DNA of 64,000 nucleotides from Climacium dendroides (GCA_950106755.1 OX467082.1:32674001-32738000), one strand, 5' to 3'; positions 11,648 to 24,829 are shown, numbered from the stretch's first letter. The notes: generated by a model from the letters alone, not told the origin. Numbers and translations are program-made.

Positions 11648-14600
11648 ATGGGGAAGAGTAAGACTACGGGAAAGGGACGCCTGGACCGCTTCTATTACCT
11701 TGCCAAGGAACAGGGATTTCGTTCTCGAGCCTCCTTCAAGCTCGTGCAGCTCGATCGGAAGTTCCAATTCCTGTCTTCGGCGAGGTCGGTGCTGGATCTC
11801 TGTGCTGCGCCGGGAGGATGGATGCAAGTGTGCTCGAAAAATATGCCCGTGGGGAGTCTGATCATTGGGATCGACTTGGTTCCGATTCGGCCTATTCGGG
11901 GATGCGTCACGTTGCAGGAGGATATCACCACGACTCAGTGCCGGGCGGCGATTAAAAAGGTGTTAAGGGAGAAGCGGCATGACATGGTGCAGGTGGTGTT
12001 GCATGATGGCTCGCCGAATGTCGGAGGCGCTTGGTCATCGGAGTCGTCGGCGCAGACGGCTCTCGTGTTGGATTCTCTCAAGCTGGCCACAGACGTTTTG
12101 GCTCCCGGAGGCACCTTCGTTACTAAGGTAAGTTAGTAGCTACTAAATGAGGTCGCGGATGAACTTTTTTGTACGTCCTGTTTGATTTTGATTTTTGACC
12201 AGTATATGCAATGTTCTACACTGATGCTGGTGATATAAATTTTAGAATCCCCTAACTTCTACTCCCTCCGCCCCCAAAATAAGTGTCCATTTTTTTTTCA
12301 AGGTTGTTTTGAGTAGGTCATATGGAGGCTTTCTTGTATTCAATTTTGTTTAGGTTGCAATAAACACATGCAATGTTCTTCATCGCTTTTAGGGATATAG
12401 AATTTGGAATCCTTCTTTACTTATGCTTTTCACAATACGATCAATAAAATTGGTATAAAAGTTTTCAAAACAGCACTGCGGACACTTAAATCTGGACGGA
12501 GGGAGTATTTCTCACAATGCAATCAATCAATTGGTCACTGAAACCTTGGTCCTTTAGGGGTTAGGGTTTTCTATGTTATTGCGAGTTCAGGTTCTAAGTG
12601 AAGTTTTGCGAGATTCGCTTTAGAGAATTTGAGTATTCTTGGAATGACGAGGATTGAAAATCCTCTTTGTTGTCTTGACAGATTTTTAGGTCACAGGATT
12701 ATAATGCTCTGCTTTTTGCATTCAAGCAACTTTTTGAGAAGGTCGAAGTCACCAAGCCTGTTGCTAGTCGTGCCACTTCCGCAGAGATTTACGTAATTTG
12801 CCAAAAGTACCGGGCGCCTGCTAAAATTGATCCCCGTCTCCTCGATGCTAAGCACTTGTTCAAAGAAACGATTGAAGCCCCAAAGGTGTGTCTCAATTTT
12901 AATACTATGCCTATGAGTAGTCTGGGGGCATTTTTTACATTGGATAATCAGAGATTAGGCAATCCTACGGATTTTAATGACTGCAAGTACTTCTGCTTAT
13001 TTTGTAGCTCGATTCACTCCAGCGGTAGGGTTGTAGGTTTGTTTTGTCATTGTTACTGTTTTGAAGGAGGCTTTGCAGACGAAGTTAATATGCTGAAAAT
13101 AAGTCAGTGTGCAAGGGTTAGACTATGTGAGTAACATTAAGCTGAGTACAGTTGCTCATTTTGACATATCATTTCATGATTTTGGGATAGGTGGTGGACG
13201 TCATGAAAGCAAGCAAGCAAAAAAGGCATCGTGAAGGGTGAGCCTAATGAGATTCTAGCACTTCAGCCTGTTTTGTATTATTTGATAAAATGAAATATTT
13301 TCAGAGTACCTCCAGGCCAGCATCAATATAATGGCAGTTCTGTTGTGAATTTTATCACGCTGCTTTTACTGTTTTTGTTGTGAGAGTGCTGCGGATGCTG
13401 CAACTGTTTTATTCTGAATCTAGAATTCATAAGTGATTTTGTTGAACATTTTGAAAGACTAGTTTTATGGAATTGGCATGATGCGACGATTCACTGACGT
13501 TGTTTATCTCCCAGATATACGGAAGGCACTACAGTCCTTCGCAACGAGGTTAAAGCTTCAGAATTTGTGTGGTCCGAGAAGCCTCTGGAAATGCTCGGCT
13601 CCATCACATCCATGTCGTTTACAGATCCAGATTGTAAGGTTATAAAGAACCATGATTTGACAACTGATGAGGTATACCCGACCTTAATTTTCCTTGTATC
13701 TTTGTGCAATCTTTATTACTTTGATTTCGGTCCAATTATACGGATATTGCCTAACGAAGAGACTAGATTTATCGCAATCCCCTCATCCTTGAGGATCGTA
13801 TATTCTCCTTGTCTAATTCTTTTGGTTTGTCCCACAGATCAAAATTTTGTGCGAGGATCTCCGCGTATTAGGGAAGACCGAGTTCAAACAGCTACTGAAG
13901 TATGTGATTTTCTTCTGACATTCGATTAAACTATGATTCTTGATCACATTACATGGGCTGTTCCTTTATACCGTGAAGCAGGGTTTGTGGTTATGGATAC
14001 GTTCACTGTTTCTTGATGGCAGCTCTGTCACGTTTTCATCAAATTCTCGGCGCTTGTGTGCAGGTGGCGCTTGCAAATTCGAAAGGCCTTGCAGCCTGCC
14101 ACGGAGAGTGATGCAGAGGAAGAAGATGGTGACAAAAAGAAAGGATCGGACGAAGATGATGACGAAGAGGAAGAAGAACTGACCACCATGGAAGAGCTCA
14201 AGGAGTATGTGGAATCAAAGAAACGGAAGGAGCGGAAGAAGAAGGCCAAAGCAAAAGAAAAGGTATGAACTTCGAAGAGAATGTTGTTTTTATTTGGAAT
14301 CAGTTGACTCATTTAGGAAAGCGAGTCTTTACAATACCTAATGGTATTTCTTGTTCTTACAGTCAAAATCTCGGACAGCGACAGGAATGCAAGTTGACGT
14401 AATGGAGGATGGTGTTGCTGATACAGACCTCTTTAACCTTAAAGTTCTGAAGGTATCTCTCACTCTCCCTTCCTCTCTAGCCTGGAGAACTTTGGGAGAC
14501 CTGTGAATTAACAATTTGCAATGTTTAATTCTTCTATTCTTTCTCCAGTGAACGCTAAATTAAATTTTTTAATTAATTCATGCTGCTACTATTTGTACTT

Positions 14601-16563
14601 TGTACCAGGGTAAGAAGGATTTGGCCAGGATGGACGTTGAAGATGAAGATGCTTATGACAGTGTCGACGAAATATTGAACACTGGCCCTCAGTCAGCAGA
14701 AACAGGGGATGACAGTGATTTTGATCCTGAACTAGATCGTAGAAGGTAAATCCTCTGTCCACTTGGGTTGAGATAACTCACTACTTCTGCCACTGTATTA
14801 CTGCATTGTTCTGATAGCTTAAACTCATTTTGTGGTGGAACCTTGGTTTAGGTATGACAATGAACTGGATCAATATTTTGAACGCGCGTACAGTAAGTAT
14901 TGCTCAACGACAGACGGTAGCACGAAGCGACGTAAACGAGCCAAGTTAGGAGAAGCTGGTGAACTTTGGGAGGTAAGAAAGGATATCAGATATCCTTCTG
15001 GGAGGAAAATCGATCTTCCATTCATGTTGACAATTCGGTTCTTTTCTTCTGTATTGACAAATATTTGGCGTTTGCAGGATGACGAATTTGCAGGCAAAGA
15101 TGATGATGCTGTGAGTGAAAAATCAGATGAAGATGAGGCGAATCCATTGGTGGTCCCGTTAGCTGAGGCTCCAATTCTTTCGAAAGACAACTTGTCTAAG
15201 CAATGGTTCAGTCAAGATGTCTTTGATGGTGTGGACGAGGGAGAAGAGCTGAGTGATGATGAAGAGGCAATAGCAAAGATGCGCAAAAGTAAGAAAGCCA
15301 AAGCAGAGGCTGACGTTGATGCTGATGGCGATGTGGACATGAGTGTAGGTGTCTCTGAGTTGCCAGTCAGCAATGGATCAGCCGATGTGCACACACATTC
15401 AGTTTCTGCATCTGGGAAGGGAGATTTTGAAATCGCACCCCAGGAAGGAGACACCTCTAGTGATAGTGACTCTGAAAGTGAGGATGACAATGGCAAAGCA
15501 GAAATTCTGGCATACGCGAAGAAAATGTTAAAGAAGAAGAGTAGAGAAGGAATTTTAGACGATGCCTACAACAGGTACACATTCAATGATGATGATTTGC
15601 CACGATGGTTTGCTGAAGATGAGAAGAAGCACAACAAGATTGAGAAGCCTGTAACTAAGGAGGAGGTTGAAGCGATGAAGGTGCGTTTTTCTACTCTTAT
15701 TTTTCTACTCACCCATTTTTTTTACCGTTATTTTTAATTGCCGATCCGCGTGGCTTCACGTTCTCCAACACTCGCCTGCTCTTTGCTCGAGTGTCGTTCA
15801 GTGATGCGCGATAGTGTTAAAACCTGTGAACCCTTACTGCCTAAACTATAGAAAATCCATTTTTAAACGCTAATAGCAACGTCCAAAACATATTTCTATG
15901 ATCCAAAAAAGTAGGGCATGATTTCTTCGTTCTACATTTTGTTATCTTAAAAGCTTCCTAAACGACCCCTTTGAAATCCTATTGATTTGGGAACTTAGGA
16001 GTTAAATTCTATTCCTTCAGGCATTAGACGGGCACTAGACGAACTTTGGAGTTTGCCAATTGTTGTTATCTTGCTTCTTTGGGGGGATTCCTCTTACTGT
16101 CTACTATACGGCTTTTCATGTTTTTCACCCTACTTCTGCTCAGACTCAATTCCGGGAAATCAACGCACGGCCAGTGAAGAAGGTGGCGGAGGCGAAGGCC
16201 CGGAAGAAGAGGCGTGTGCTGAAGAAGCTGGAGCAAGCGCGTCAGAAGGCCACTGCAATTGCTGACCAAGAGGACATTTCCAACAAGTCGAAGCAGAAGT
16301 CGATGGAGAGGGTGTACAAGAAAGCCTTGGCCACACCCAAGAAGGGCAAGATCGACGTGGTGGTGGCCAAGAAGGGCGTGGGGGCCAAGGGAGGCAAGGG
16401 CCGAATAGTGGTGGACAGGCGTCTGAGAAAGGACTCTCGGGCCAAGAACACTGGTAAGCCTGGGCGAGGCTTTAAAGGCAGAGGGGGCGCTGCCAAAGCC
16501 AAGGCCAACAAAAGTAAAGGCCCTGCGAAGGGAGGCAAAGGCCGGAAGCCTCAGAAGGGATGA
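11648..16563 (+). CDS. SPB1: Spb1/FTSJ3-type 27S pre-rRNA 2'-O-ribose methyltransferase, 11 exons
   Basis: Nucleolar AdoMet-dependent methyltransferase that modifies 27S pre-rRNA and is needed for 60S subunit maturation in known homologues. Exons: 11648-12127, 12682-12885, 13191-13237, 13515-13671, 13838-13899, 14064-14262, 14363-14452, 14609-14745, 14852-14972, 15078-15680, 16144-16563. All phases close, giving 839 aa, essentially the length of yeast Spb1. The FtsJ domain occupies residues 1-205, with the SAM loop [10 protein letters not shown] (49-58) and the catalytic tetrad K31-D120-K160-E195. A DUF3381-like middle region follows (IFRSQDYN onward), then acidic, lysine-rich coiled stretches. 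The C-terminal Spb1 domain covers exons 10-11 ([31 protein letters not shown]) and ends in a basic K/G-rich tail. ATG 11648 gives the canonical start [16 protein letters not shown]. Intron 1 contains a Stowaway MITE. The last exon is noticeably GC-rich. Confidence 0.96.
12262..12505. mobile_element. Stowaway MITE in SPB1 intron 1
   Basis: The ends CTCCCTCCGCCCCCAAAATA and GGACGGAGGGAG are the classical Stowaway terminal inverted repeats. The 244-bp element is flanked by TA on both sides (12260-12261 and 12506-12507), the Tc1/mariner-type target duplication. It is non-coding and fully contained in the intron, 134 bp after the donor and 176 bp before the acceptor. Confidence 0.9.
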
Positions 16564-18195
16564 AAGGTAATCCAGTAGAGAAACTTTTCAGTGCAATTAC
16601 TGTAAGCCACGTTAATTACTTTTTACAAGATCAGAATTTTCTTAAAGTGTGAAAATATTTCCAGCTTTTGGACATTTTTCAACCCACAGTGGATTTGGGC
16701 TCTCCTTCCCCACAGCACTTTTAGGGAAGGGTGTAGTGTCTAGGACCTGGAAGTGGCATCTGGAGCTCCGAACGGCAGCTTAACCAATTTCTGACTTAGA
16801 TAGGTAGAGCTTGAGAGTCGATTGTTGATTAAATTTTCATCAGTTCTTTGATGACGTGTTTAGGTCAATTTTATTCAGTGTAATGCCAATCGACGATGGC
16901 TGAGATTATTAACCCTTTAGTGCCGTAACTAAAATTAAAAATCCACTTTGGAAACTCATTCCCATTATAGGAACTTCCGAGTACAAGTTACTGTTCTATA
17001 GTGTAAGGTATGGTTTCTTTTATCCCATGTTCTTTTTAAGAAAATTTCTCTAAGTGGCAACAACAAAATCCATCATGTAGCCATTTTGGATAGAAATCAA
17101 TTGGCATCTAAATATTTGTACTCTACTTGTTTATCTTCTTTTAATGTATATCGCTCTAGAAAATGATTATTTTAATCAAGAATGGATTTCTTTTTTAATC
17201 CTTTTTTGGGAAGGGTGTGTGAGAAATTGACCTTGGAACATCATGTTTGTATCTCTTGGGTATATAGTGGGTGTCATTTGGTGTTTTAAAACCCAAAAGC
17301 TTTTAATTGTATGCATTATAAATTTTAGTCTTTGTATCATTACATCATACAATTTTTAATATATAAATTGAAAGCATTGTCCTATTCAGCAAATATTTCA
17401 AATGTGAGGGCATTAAAATGTAATAATGGTTTATGTTGCAACCTATACTCTCTCTACAATGGCTAATGCAATTCCATGCTTTTAATTCCAAAAAAATATT
17501 CAAATATTGTAAGAACCAACACTATTTCATGTTGTCATATTGTAAATATTTTAAATTCTATAAATGTCAAATTCTGTTAACTTTTTTGTACAACAATCTA
17601 AATTGATGTATACCAATATGTCAAGGCATAAAAAGTTTTTTTGGAGTTTTAAGAAGAAAATTGAAAATTTTTTAGGTAATTCCAAATCATGACACATAAA
17701 ACCAACTTTGAAATTTTCTTTCAGACAACAACTAATTTTTTCTTCATATTTTTCATAACAATGTATTATATGTTGCATACTACAACTTTTGTACATTTGC
17801 TTTTGGACTTTGTACATTGATGCTTACGGAATGTTTATCTGAATGAAAAAGTTTTAAATCCATACTCAATTTGTAAGATGTTAAAGTGGTCATACAAAGT
17901 TTGTCATGTAGGATGCATTTGTCTCCTCATTCCCCCAAACAAGGATAAATGTAAAAATATGCCCCTAGTTTTTGATTGGTTGATTTCGTAATTCTTCACC
18001 TCTCCTAGCTAATTGAAGCCTCATAATTTGAATTCAAAATTTTCAAAATTTATCATGGTTGTCAAATATCCTACACCAAGATCAAATTTGCTAAAAAATA
18101 ATTTAAAAAATAATTAAATATAGCATCTAATAAAATTTTCAAAAACTATAATATGGCATAATTGAATAGTGTAGAGAATATTTATGAAAATAATC
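16564..18195. other. SPB1 3' flank and AT-rich spacer
   Basis: The first few hundred bases are probably the SPB1 3' UTR. At 16909 a solitary TTAACCCTTTAGTGCC terminus of the TTAA superfamily is present without a recognisable partner. The remainder is AT-rich with no credible gene. Confidence 0.4.
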
Positions 18196-19075
18196 TTAAC
18201 CCTTGAAGGACCATTGTTCCTTCAGAGGACAAAATGGATTTTTTTGGGTAGGTTATTGTGATTTCAATTTTTAGTGAAACTTATTAAAAATTTCTCACAA
18301 GATAGAAAAACTTATTAGCCTTATAGGAATGTAATTTTTTATTTCAATTAGTCCTTAGGAGCAAAAGTTATGCTATCCTAAACATAATTTTTACATCGCC
18401 GGATAGAAAAAGAAATCCACAAAAATTTGAAATTTAAATTAAATTTTTTTTTTTATAGATAATATTTTTGTTTACATGTGAAGCTTTGATTCATTTCATT
18501 TGGTGTGAAAGTTATGAACAATCTTGCTTTGGGGACAATCTAAGCATCTTTTTGAATAAATAACTTGTAGGATTTATTTCTAAATACAATTTTCACAATT
18601 TTTCTAAAAAAACTATTTGACAAGGTTAAGTTTGCTTACTAGAACACTCTATTGGGATTATTTTGTTTCAATCCCATCTTAGAACTATTGATGATTTAAA
18701 TTTTCTTTCAATCTTGGACCTACTTAACAATTCTTTAAAGAATGAAAATCAAGTTTTTGTTTTTTTAAATTTCCTAGACTTTCAACTCAACTCTTCAACA
18801 AAAAAAAATTTTTAATTCAAAGTCCATAGTCCAAAAAATTTCCACAAATGGCAATCAATCATTTGAAATTGTAGGCGTGTTCAAAAAAACTTTTTTTCCA
18901 ACTTTGAATGTCTTTTAATCTATACAATCAAACTTCATGAAATTTTTACTACAATCTCAAACAAGTAAAGTACAAGATCATATGGCTAGATTCTAAAAAA
19001 AAACGTTCCTTTTGTTTTCTTGGCAATTTTGAGTGCTTTTTGATAGAAAAATGGCCTTGGTCCTATAGGAGATAA
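18196..19075 (+). mobile_element. TTAA-family element, copy A (about 880 bp)
   Basis: The left end is TTAACCCTTGAAGGACCATT and the right end GGCCTTGGTCCTATAGGAGATAA is its diverged inverted repeat. The body, with phrases such as ACAAAATGGATTT near the left end and GATAGAAAAATGGCC near the right end, recurs in copies B (40734-41532, reverse), C (45970-46894) and D (49321-50261). There is no ORF, so it is non-autonomous. Confidence 0.7.
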
Positions 19076-19281
19076 TCTTCAGAAAAACGCAAAGTTGAAG
19101 ACGTGATTGCCAGTAAAGCCGCAAGTATCAATAAGTATGAGTAAAGTCCTGAATATTAGTAAAATTGTGAGTGGTACCAAAAGTCACAAAATATTTTGAA
19201 CCATACTAAAGGTCATCAGGCATTCCGAATCCTATAAAATGAACTTCCAGAAATATAAATCGAGTTAATGAATAAAAATTC

Positions 19282-19345
19282 ATCCAAAAAAGAAATGATC
19301 TCATATGATCATACGAGATCATATGAGATCATTTCTTTTTTGGAT
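19282..19345. repeat. Perfect 29-bp-arm hairpin with 6-nt loop
   Basis: The arm at 19282-19310 is the exact reverse complement of 19317-19345, with loop ATACGA between them. The stem carries the subsequence GAAATGATCTCATATGATC. It is not flanked by obvious terminal repeats. It could be a fold-back remnant, a small-RNA hairpin or a very recent palindromic insertion. Confidence 0.85.
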
Positions 19346-20269
19346 TTGACCCCAATGTACGATAAAAAGTTCCAGTGTTTTCCCCAGGGTAAATTCACCC
19401 TGCAAAACACTTCCTATTCGTATGACCACTTGAACGTCCTGCACTCATTTTGTTCGTCACTGCATAAAAAAACAGCACACTGAACAGCTGAAGAGACAAT
19501 AAAGAGTTTCCATAGGCTAGAACCGAGTCCAACTGCTCATATCCCGAACTGCAAGCCTAGCATAGCAGATACACGAAGCAACAAACATCAAGATCTACCA
19601 GTGGATCATAGAGAGATGGTTTTCTCTTGCCTTGGGGTTCATTGACCCCATAATTCTGCTATATAAATGAGTTGGGGGAAAGGACCCAGTGTTGACTTCC
19701 GATACTTCGGTCCTCTTCGAGGTACCCGAGAACTGTCATGCCTAGCACGAAGCAAAACAAGTCCAAATTTGTAATTCTAAACCTATTAAAGGGACCGACA
19801 CTTTTCTAGAGCTTACCTCTACAATAATACCTCACCGGATCCCTTATCCCACATTTCAGGATTCGTCCTCAATTCGAGTTGAAAACGATACTTCACCATT
19901 TCGCTTTGCCTTGAGGCTCTAAGAGTGTAGGCCTTGAATCAAGAGAATAATTAACATGACCGATATGTGAAAAGGAACTGAGCTGATCTTCGAGCTTTGA
20001 ATTCTCGAGATTGATGCATCTATGGCGTTGGACCCTCCAAGTAACCGCGTTATAACTCATTCGTAACCAACTTCTGCTGGCAACTTCCACTTTGAGAAGG
20101 CACTAGTTTACGATTGAAGGCTCAACCTCCAGTTTGTAATTGTGGTCCATGGAGCATCCTTTCTGCATTTCTCGTTCATACGAGTCAAGAATTTGATAGA
20201 GCGTTGAAATGCAGACTACATCGGATTAGTCGCAGTGTTAACTAAGCGTCAGAATTCAAGTTGCAACTC
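19346..20269. other. Higher-GC spacer, probable 3' flank of the pseudouridine synthase gene
   Basis: Base composition is closer to that of the genes than of the repeat DNA, and it lies directly downstream of the minus-strand stop at 20270. Part may be 3' UTR. A 65-codon minus-strand frame at 19893-20090 resembles no protein known to me. Confidence 0.35.
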
Positions 20270-23200
20270 CTACTTCAGGTTCAATACGGAGTTGACCTGC
20301 GTTTCTGTAAGAGCTTCGTACTTCCCAGGCCTGCGTGCCACCAAATAATCAACTTCAGATCATCTAATATAGAATCTACTATGCCAGATTCTATATTTTA
20401 TTTATCTGCCAAGAAAACCATACCGCTGAATTACATGGAGCATTCAATTACACCGGTTCAATTACATTCATACACATAGGTTTATTTCAACATAGTCCCA
20501 GATCAAAATGAGGACTCGTCAGTGAGAGTGCAGCCTAACTATCATGCAACATGGTGAAAGATTTCCAATGATGAATCCACATACCCAAGCTTTCTTGAAA
20601 GCGTAAGACCTCCAATTCGAACCCTCTTCAACCCCAAGACCTGCCAATGACAAGAACTTATTATCAGACTAATACGTGTGGCTTGCCCCACTGAGATTGT
20701 GTTGTAAAACATGGCAGTCATTGTCATTGTTCGTTAGCCTCATGGAGATATACCCATCATCAAACGGAAATATGCTCAGTAAAACAACGGCAATTGTTAT
20801 AATCCAGCACTAGCTTTTGGAGAGGAAGACACACCTCCAAACCTGCGTTTGATACAAGCTCTCGCACCTCACGATTTCGCCCTTCACAAACCTGCACAAT
20901 CCAGCAATCTTAAGGATTCAACGGTGTCCACCTTCGCTAATGCACACGATTTTTAGCAATCCGCTCTCAAGAACGACAATGGAATAATTGTTCAGTACAA
21001 TCAGGAACTTACCACAATACGAATTCTATGCCGAGAGTCACCAGATTCAACGGGTAACAGTACCACCTCAGAAGGTACAACATGGACGTTCTGCACCTTT
21101 GTGCCAGTTGCAATGACCTGCAGCTGCCGCCTAGTAACTTTCTCGGCTACTGTGGCAATGTACCTGCCAAACGTCTTCGTTAGCAACATGACCTCTATGT
21201 GAAAAAACTCACTATCACAAGGAAAATGACCACGCAAAATTGGTGCAAGCTGGTTACTCTTTTGTCAGTCCTGACGACGGATGTGAAACCCTTTGAGCAA
21301 AGTCACCTGCAAACAGAAGCCCCAAAATGGTTCAGCGGGCAGCGGTAGAACCTGAAATTACATTTCCGGTCTTGCTTCAAGTCTAAATCTTCTTACATGG
21401 CTTCACCAAAGAAAAAGCTAGTAAGCTGCACAAAAAATCATTTATAATTTATTTACCATCATTCGTAATCAGCAGTAGCCCTGAAGTAGCAACATCGAGC
21501 CTTCCAACCGTAAAAAGTCGAGGTCTTTCGCCACCAGGATTTCTCCTATCCTGAATGCCAACAAAAACCAACGACTCACAACATAAGTTTCACCAATAGA
21601 GATGCGAATTTCAGATCCAGATTAAAGATGACTAGAAAGTCATGAAGATTGCCATCAGTCATAAAATGAAATAAAGATGATAACAAGATCAGAGTGCGCA
21701 AAGCTAACCCAAATTTTCCAGTATTCCTCCAAGAGCGACAAAACTGGTTTAGGTGCGTCTTTTGCACTCGAACAAATGTACCTGCCTCCCCACCAGATGA
21801 GTGATAAGTCGACAAGCAAATCCTACGTCAACAGAATACCTCTCTGCCATTAAAATTAAACTCGGAATGACCTTATGTGCAAATAAGCAACAAAATCCCA
21901 ATAATTAGCACGATGCTGATCGTGACCACAAAAACCGCCTCTACAACTAACTCATGAACTCACTCACCCTTTTGGCTTGTTGAGGGCGAAGTAAAATTTC
22001 GGAGGTGCCTTTTTAGGTAGGGAACGTCCATCCAGAAATATGATATCTTTCAATGCATTAACTGGAGTCTGTAGCGCAACAATGGCAGAATCAGAACCTC
22101 ATAGAATCCACTGGCAATCTACTAAAAATACACACGACCTCTTTCTGCAAATGTGCTCATAACAAATTTCTTTAGAGCTACACTTGAGCCAGATCAATAT
22201 TTACTAGATTCACCTTCCTACAGTTCAAAAACTCTGATGATTATCAGCACCAATTAAACCCCACCTTTCACTAGCAACACCTACCCATATGGTACCAGCA
22301 ACAGTAAGCTTGTGTAGTGATAATGCAATTATGCACTATTCAGGAAAAAACTAGCCTTGATCAATGTAGGAACATGTATAATCCTTCAAAATCTTGTAAG
22401 ACTGTAAATTTCATTCTATTGGGAAGAAAAAAAAACTATTCACACCTGTGGGACTGTACAAACTTTGCCGTTCACCTTCACCCGGCCAGCGAAAATAATA
22501 TCCTCACTACTCCGCCGAGACGCAACTGCATGATTTAAACATAAGATCACACCAATCTTAAATTCTAGGTCCAGTTGGAGGCATCAAAATCTCGTCAATT
22601 TCGCTTGTATAAACCCTAACATGAAATTCACATCCGAGTTGCTTTCGCATTTACGTATCCGGCTCAAAATTCGAATCCTATATCGAGCACGGAGCATGAG
22701 AATCTCTTGACTGAAGTTAATTTTACATTTTAAGAATTTCATCTCAAAATCAGAAATCATGTTCAATGAAATCCTAACAAGAAATTTCATATCCAAAGTT
22801 GACTTCACATTTACGTATTCCAGCTCAAAACTAGCCATTATAATAGAGAAACCCTAACATATGAATAGCAACTGCATGAAAAAACCCTATGCCAACAACA
22901 ATTTCGAATCCAATGTCCATCTCGAGTCATCCAAATCTCTTGACTGAAGTTAATTTCACATTGATTGAATTCCAGCTCAAAATTAGTGATCACATTCAAC
23001 GAAATACTAACACGAACTTCAAGTCGGACAATGGCAATCAGTGACCAACAGTATTACCTCCCGCCGCGGCCAACACCTTACTCAACCTCTCCGACTCAGC
23101 CCGATACTTCTCATTGTAAAACCTGCGCGCGGCTTTGGAGTACCTGGGCACCGCACCACTCTTCTTCACGCCTACACTGATTCTCGTCGGCTCGGCTTTC

Positions 23201-23451
23201 CGAGGGGGGCTGAGCTCAGTCAACGGTCCACCCGCGTCCTTGAGGTAAATCTCGCCCTGCTCATTGATATCCAACACGGGTCGCGAATATCGTGCGGGAG
23301 GAGGTCTCTTGCCCTCTCCGCAAGTGATGGCGAGAGAGATTCTAGCGAACTGGAATGGCAGCTCGTGGTGGATAAGAGTCGGGTGAAAGGCGGGTTTGAG
23401 AGAGGGAAAGAGTGCCTGAGAGCATCGCAACGGCGCTGCTACTCCGCCCAT
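20270..23451 (-). CDS. SVR1: RsuA/RluB-family rRNA pseudouridine synthase, probably plastid (SVR1-like), 10 exons
   Basis: Converts uridine to pseudouridine in rRNA. The Arabidopsis relative SVR1 acts on plastid rRNA. Exons, 5' to 3': 23451-23058, 22525-22446, 22068-21968, 21781-21709, 21550-21457, 21306-21258, 21163-21013, 20891-20835, 20640-20585, 20330-20270. All phases close, giving 371 aa. Residues 1 to about 45 are S/H/P/L-rich with few acids, compatible with a transit peptide. An S4 RNA-binding domain follows (ERLSKVLAAAGVASRRSSED, about 122-165). The catalytic domain includes FYFALNKPKGYICSS and GRLDVATSGLLL, with catalytic D235, then SHPSSGLTKEY, EGRNREVRELVSNAGLEV and LKRVRIGGLTL. 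The C-terminus LGPGKYEALTETQ resembles bacterial RluB ends more than the flowering-plant SVR1 tail I remember. Mitochondrial targeting is possible. Confidence 0.93.
22600..23035. repeat. Degenerate tandem repeats in intron 1 of the pseudouridine synthase gene
   Basis: Three diverged copies of a roughly 140-200 bp unit are visible. Shared phrases are AATCTCTTGACTGAAGTTAA, CCAGCTCAAAA, TTCAAYGAAATCCTAAC and TTCACATTTACGTAT. The repeat makes up most of the 532-bp intron and has diverged well below what tandem alignment would need for a recent expansion. Confidence 0.55.
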
Positions 23452-24829
23452 GACTACTGCAATTCCGCAATGGAAGTGTTAGCCAGTATGAAAAGATTGC
23501 TACGAGGACAGCGATGGCGAGGCGCGAGTTCGTAAAACTCAGAAGCAAAGGAGCAAACACAGAAACATACCTTCAAAAGCTCTTCAAGACGAAGATGGTG
23601 GAGTTGGATGGATGGATGGATGATAACTATCTTTCATATGTTGGCTTCTCTCTAATAATATCAAGGGCTTTTTTTTTTCTTTTTAGTGTCAGATTGGTCC
23701 GAAAAAAAATATTTTGGATTAAAAATGGTAAATAATCATGAAGTTTTTGCTATAAAACTTCAAATTTAAAAAAAAATATTGAATGAAATTGCCAAATTGT
23801 GGATGAAAATGTAATTAGAGACATGTGATATGTACAAATGTGATATTTTCTATTCAATATGTGGATAAAAGTTAAAATTTGGAGCACCACCATAACATTT
23901 TATATTGCTACTTTGGCACTTCATAAAAAATGTAAAAAAAAACAAATAATATCCATTCATGAACCCTCGCCAAAAAATGTTTCATTCAAAAGGTAGGCAA
24001 ATTATTTCTTGTAATCTCTTCCTAACTTTTGAAATTCACGTAATTTGTGATTATAATTTTTTTCATTCATTGATCATATATTTTACCCATTTTGGACGGG
24101 CATTTACATTGGGCAATCTCCTTGTTGTCAAGAATTTTTTTTAAAATAGGCATTCCTCTTTAGGCTTTGTCCTCTTTGTCACCTTGTTTTTTTTTCAGAA
24201 TTTCTTCCACCTCAGTAATTGCCCTGTACTTAATTCTTTGACAATTAACTTAGGAAGTGACAACCTTGTTCAAAATTCACTATGTACTTTCAATATAGGA
24301 TATTATCCAAGAATAAGGGCCATTAGAAGAGAAATGAAGCCTAGGCAGGGTTGTAAGTTCTCTCAATGTTCTCAAGATTGAATGTAAGCGCCGCTATGGT
24401 TAAAGATTTGTAATACACATAGGTAGTTGACATGATAAGGAAGTGTCACATTGAACCACTATCCACTCAAAAAGACTAACAAAAAAAAACTAAGGTATGA
24501 AGACTCCAATTTTTTTTACTATAGGAAATAAATAAAAATGTTTATCTCCTATTTTAGAGTTTCCAATTGTATATCTTGTAACCTCCACTTGTTAATTTGG
24601 AGGTCTTAACCCAAATATGAATTCAAATTTTTTAAATTTTATCATCTCATAATAAATATTTATTGCTTGCGCAATTCTCCAAGTTGTTATTTTTTTAATT
24701 TAGTGTGACCAATATCTAAGTCTAAAATAAGGATCTATTCATATTTGATCCTACATGTAATTATCTATCATCCTTCTACATCTATTAGAATTATTATGTT
24801 CTTTTTATAGCAAATAAAACAAACCAATG
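23452..24829. other. Promoter region then AT-rich spacer, no further gene seen
   Basis: 23452 to about 23650 should hold the promoter and 5' leader of the minus-strand pseudouridine synthase gene; no TATA or telo-box stands out. Beyond 23660 the DNA is AT-rich with no credible ORF or structured element. Confidence 0.4.

Noticed and set aside
23041..23535. 164-codon plus-strand ORF
   Set aside because: Antisense shadow of exon 1 of the pseudouridine synthase gene.
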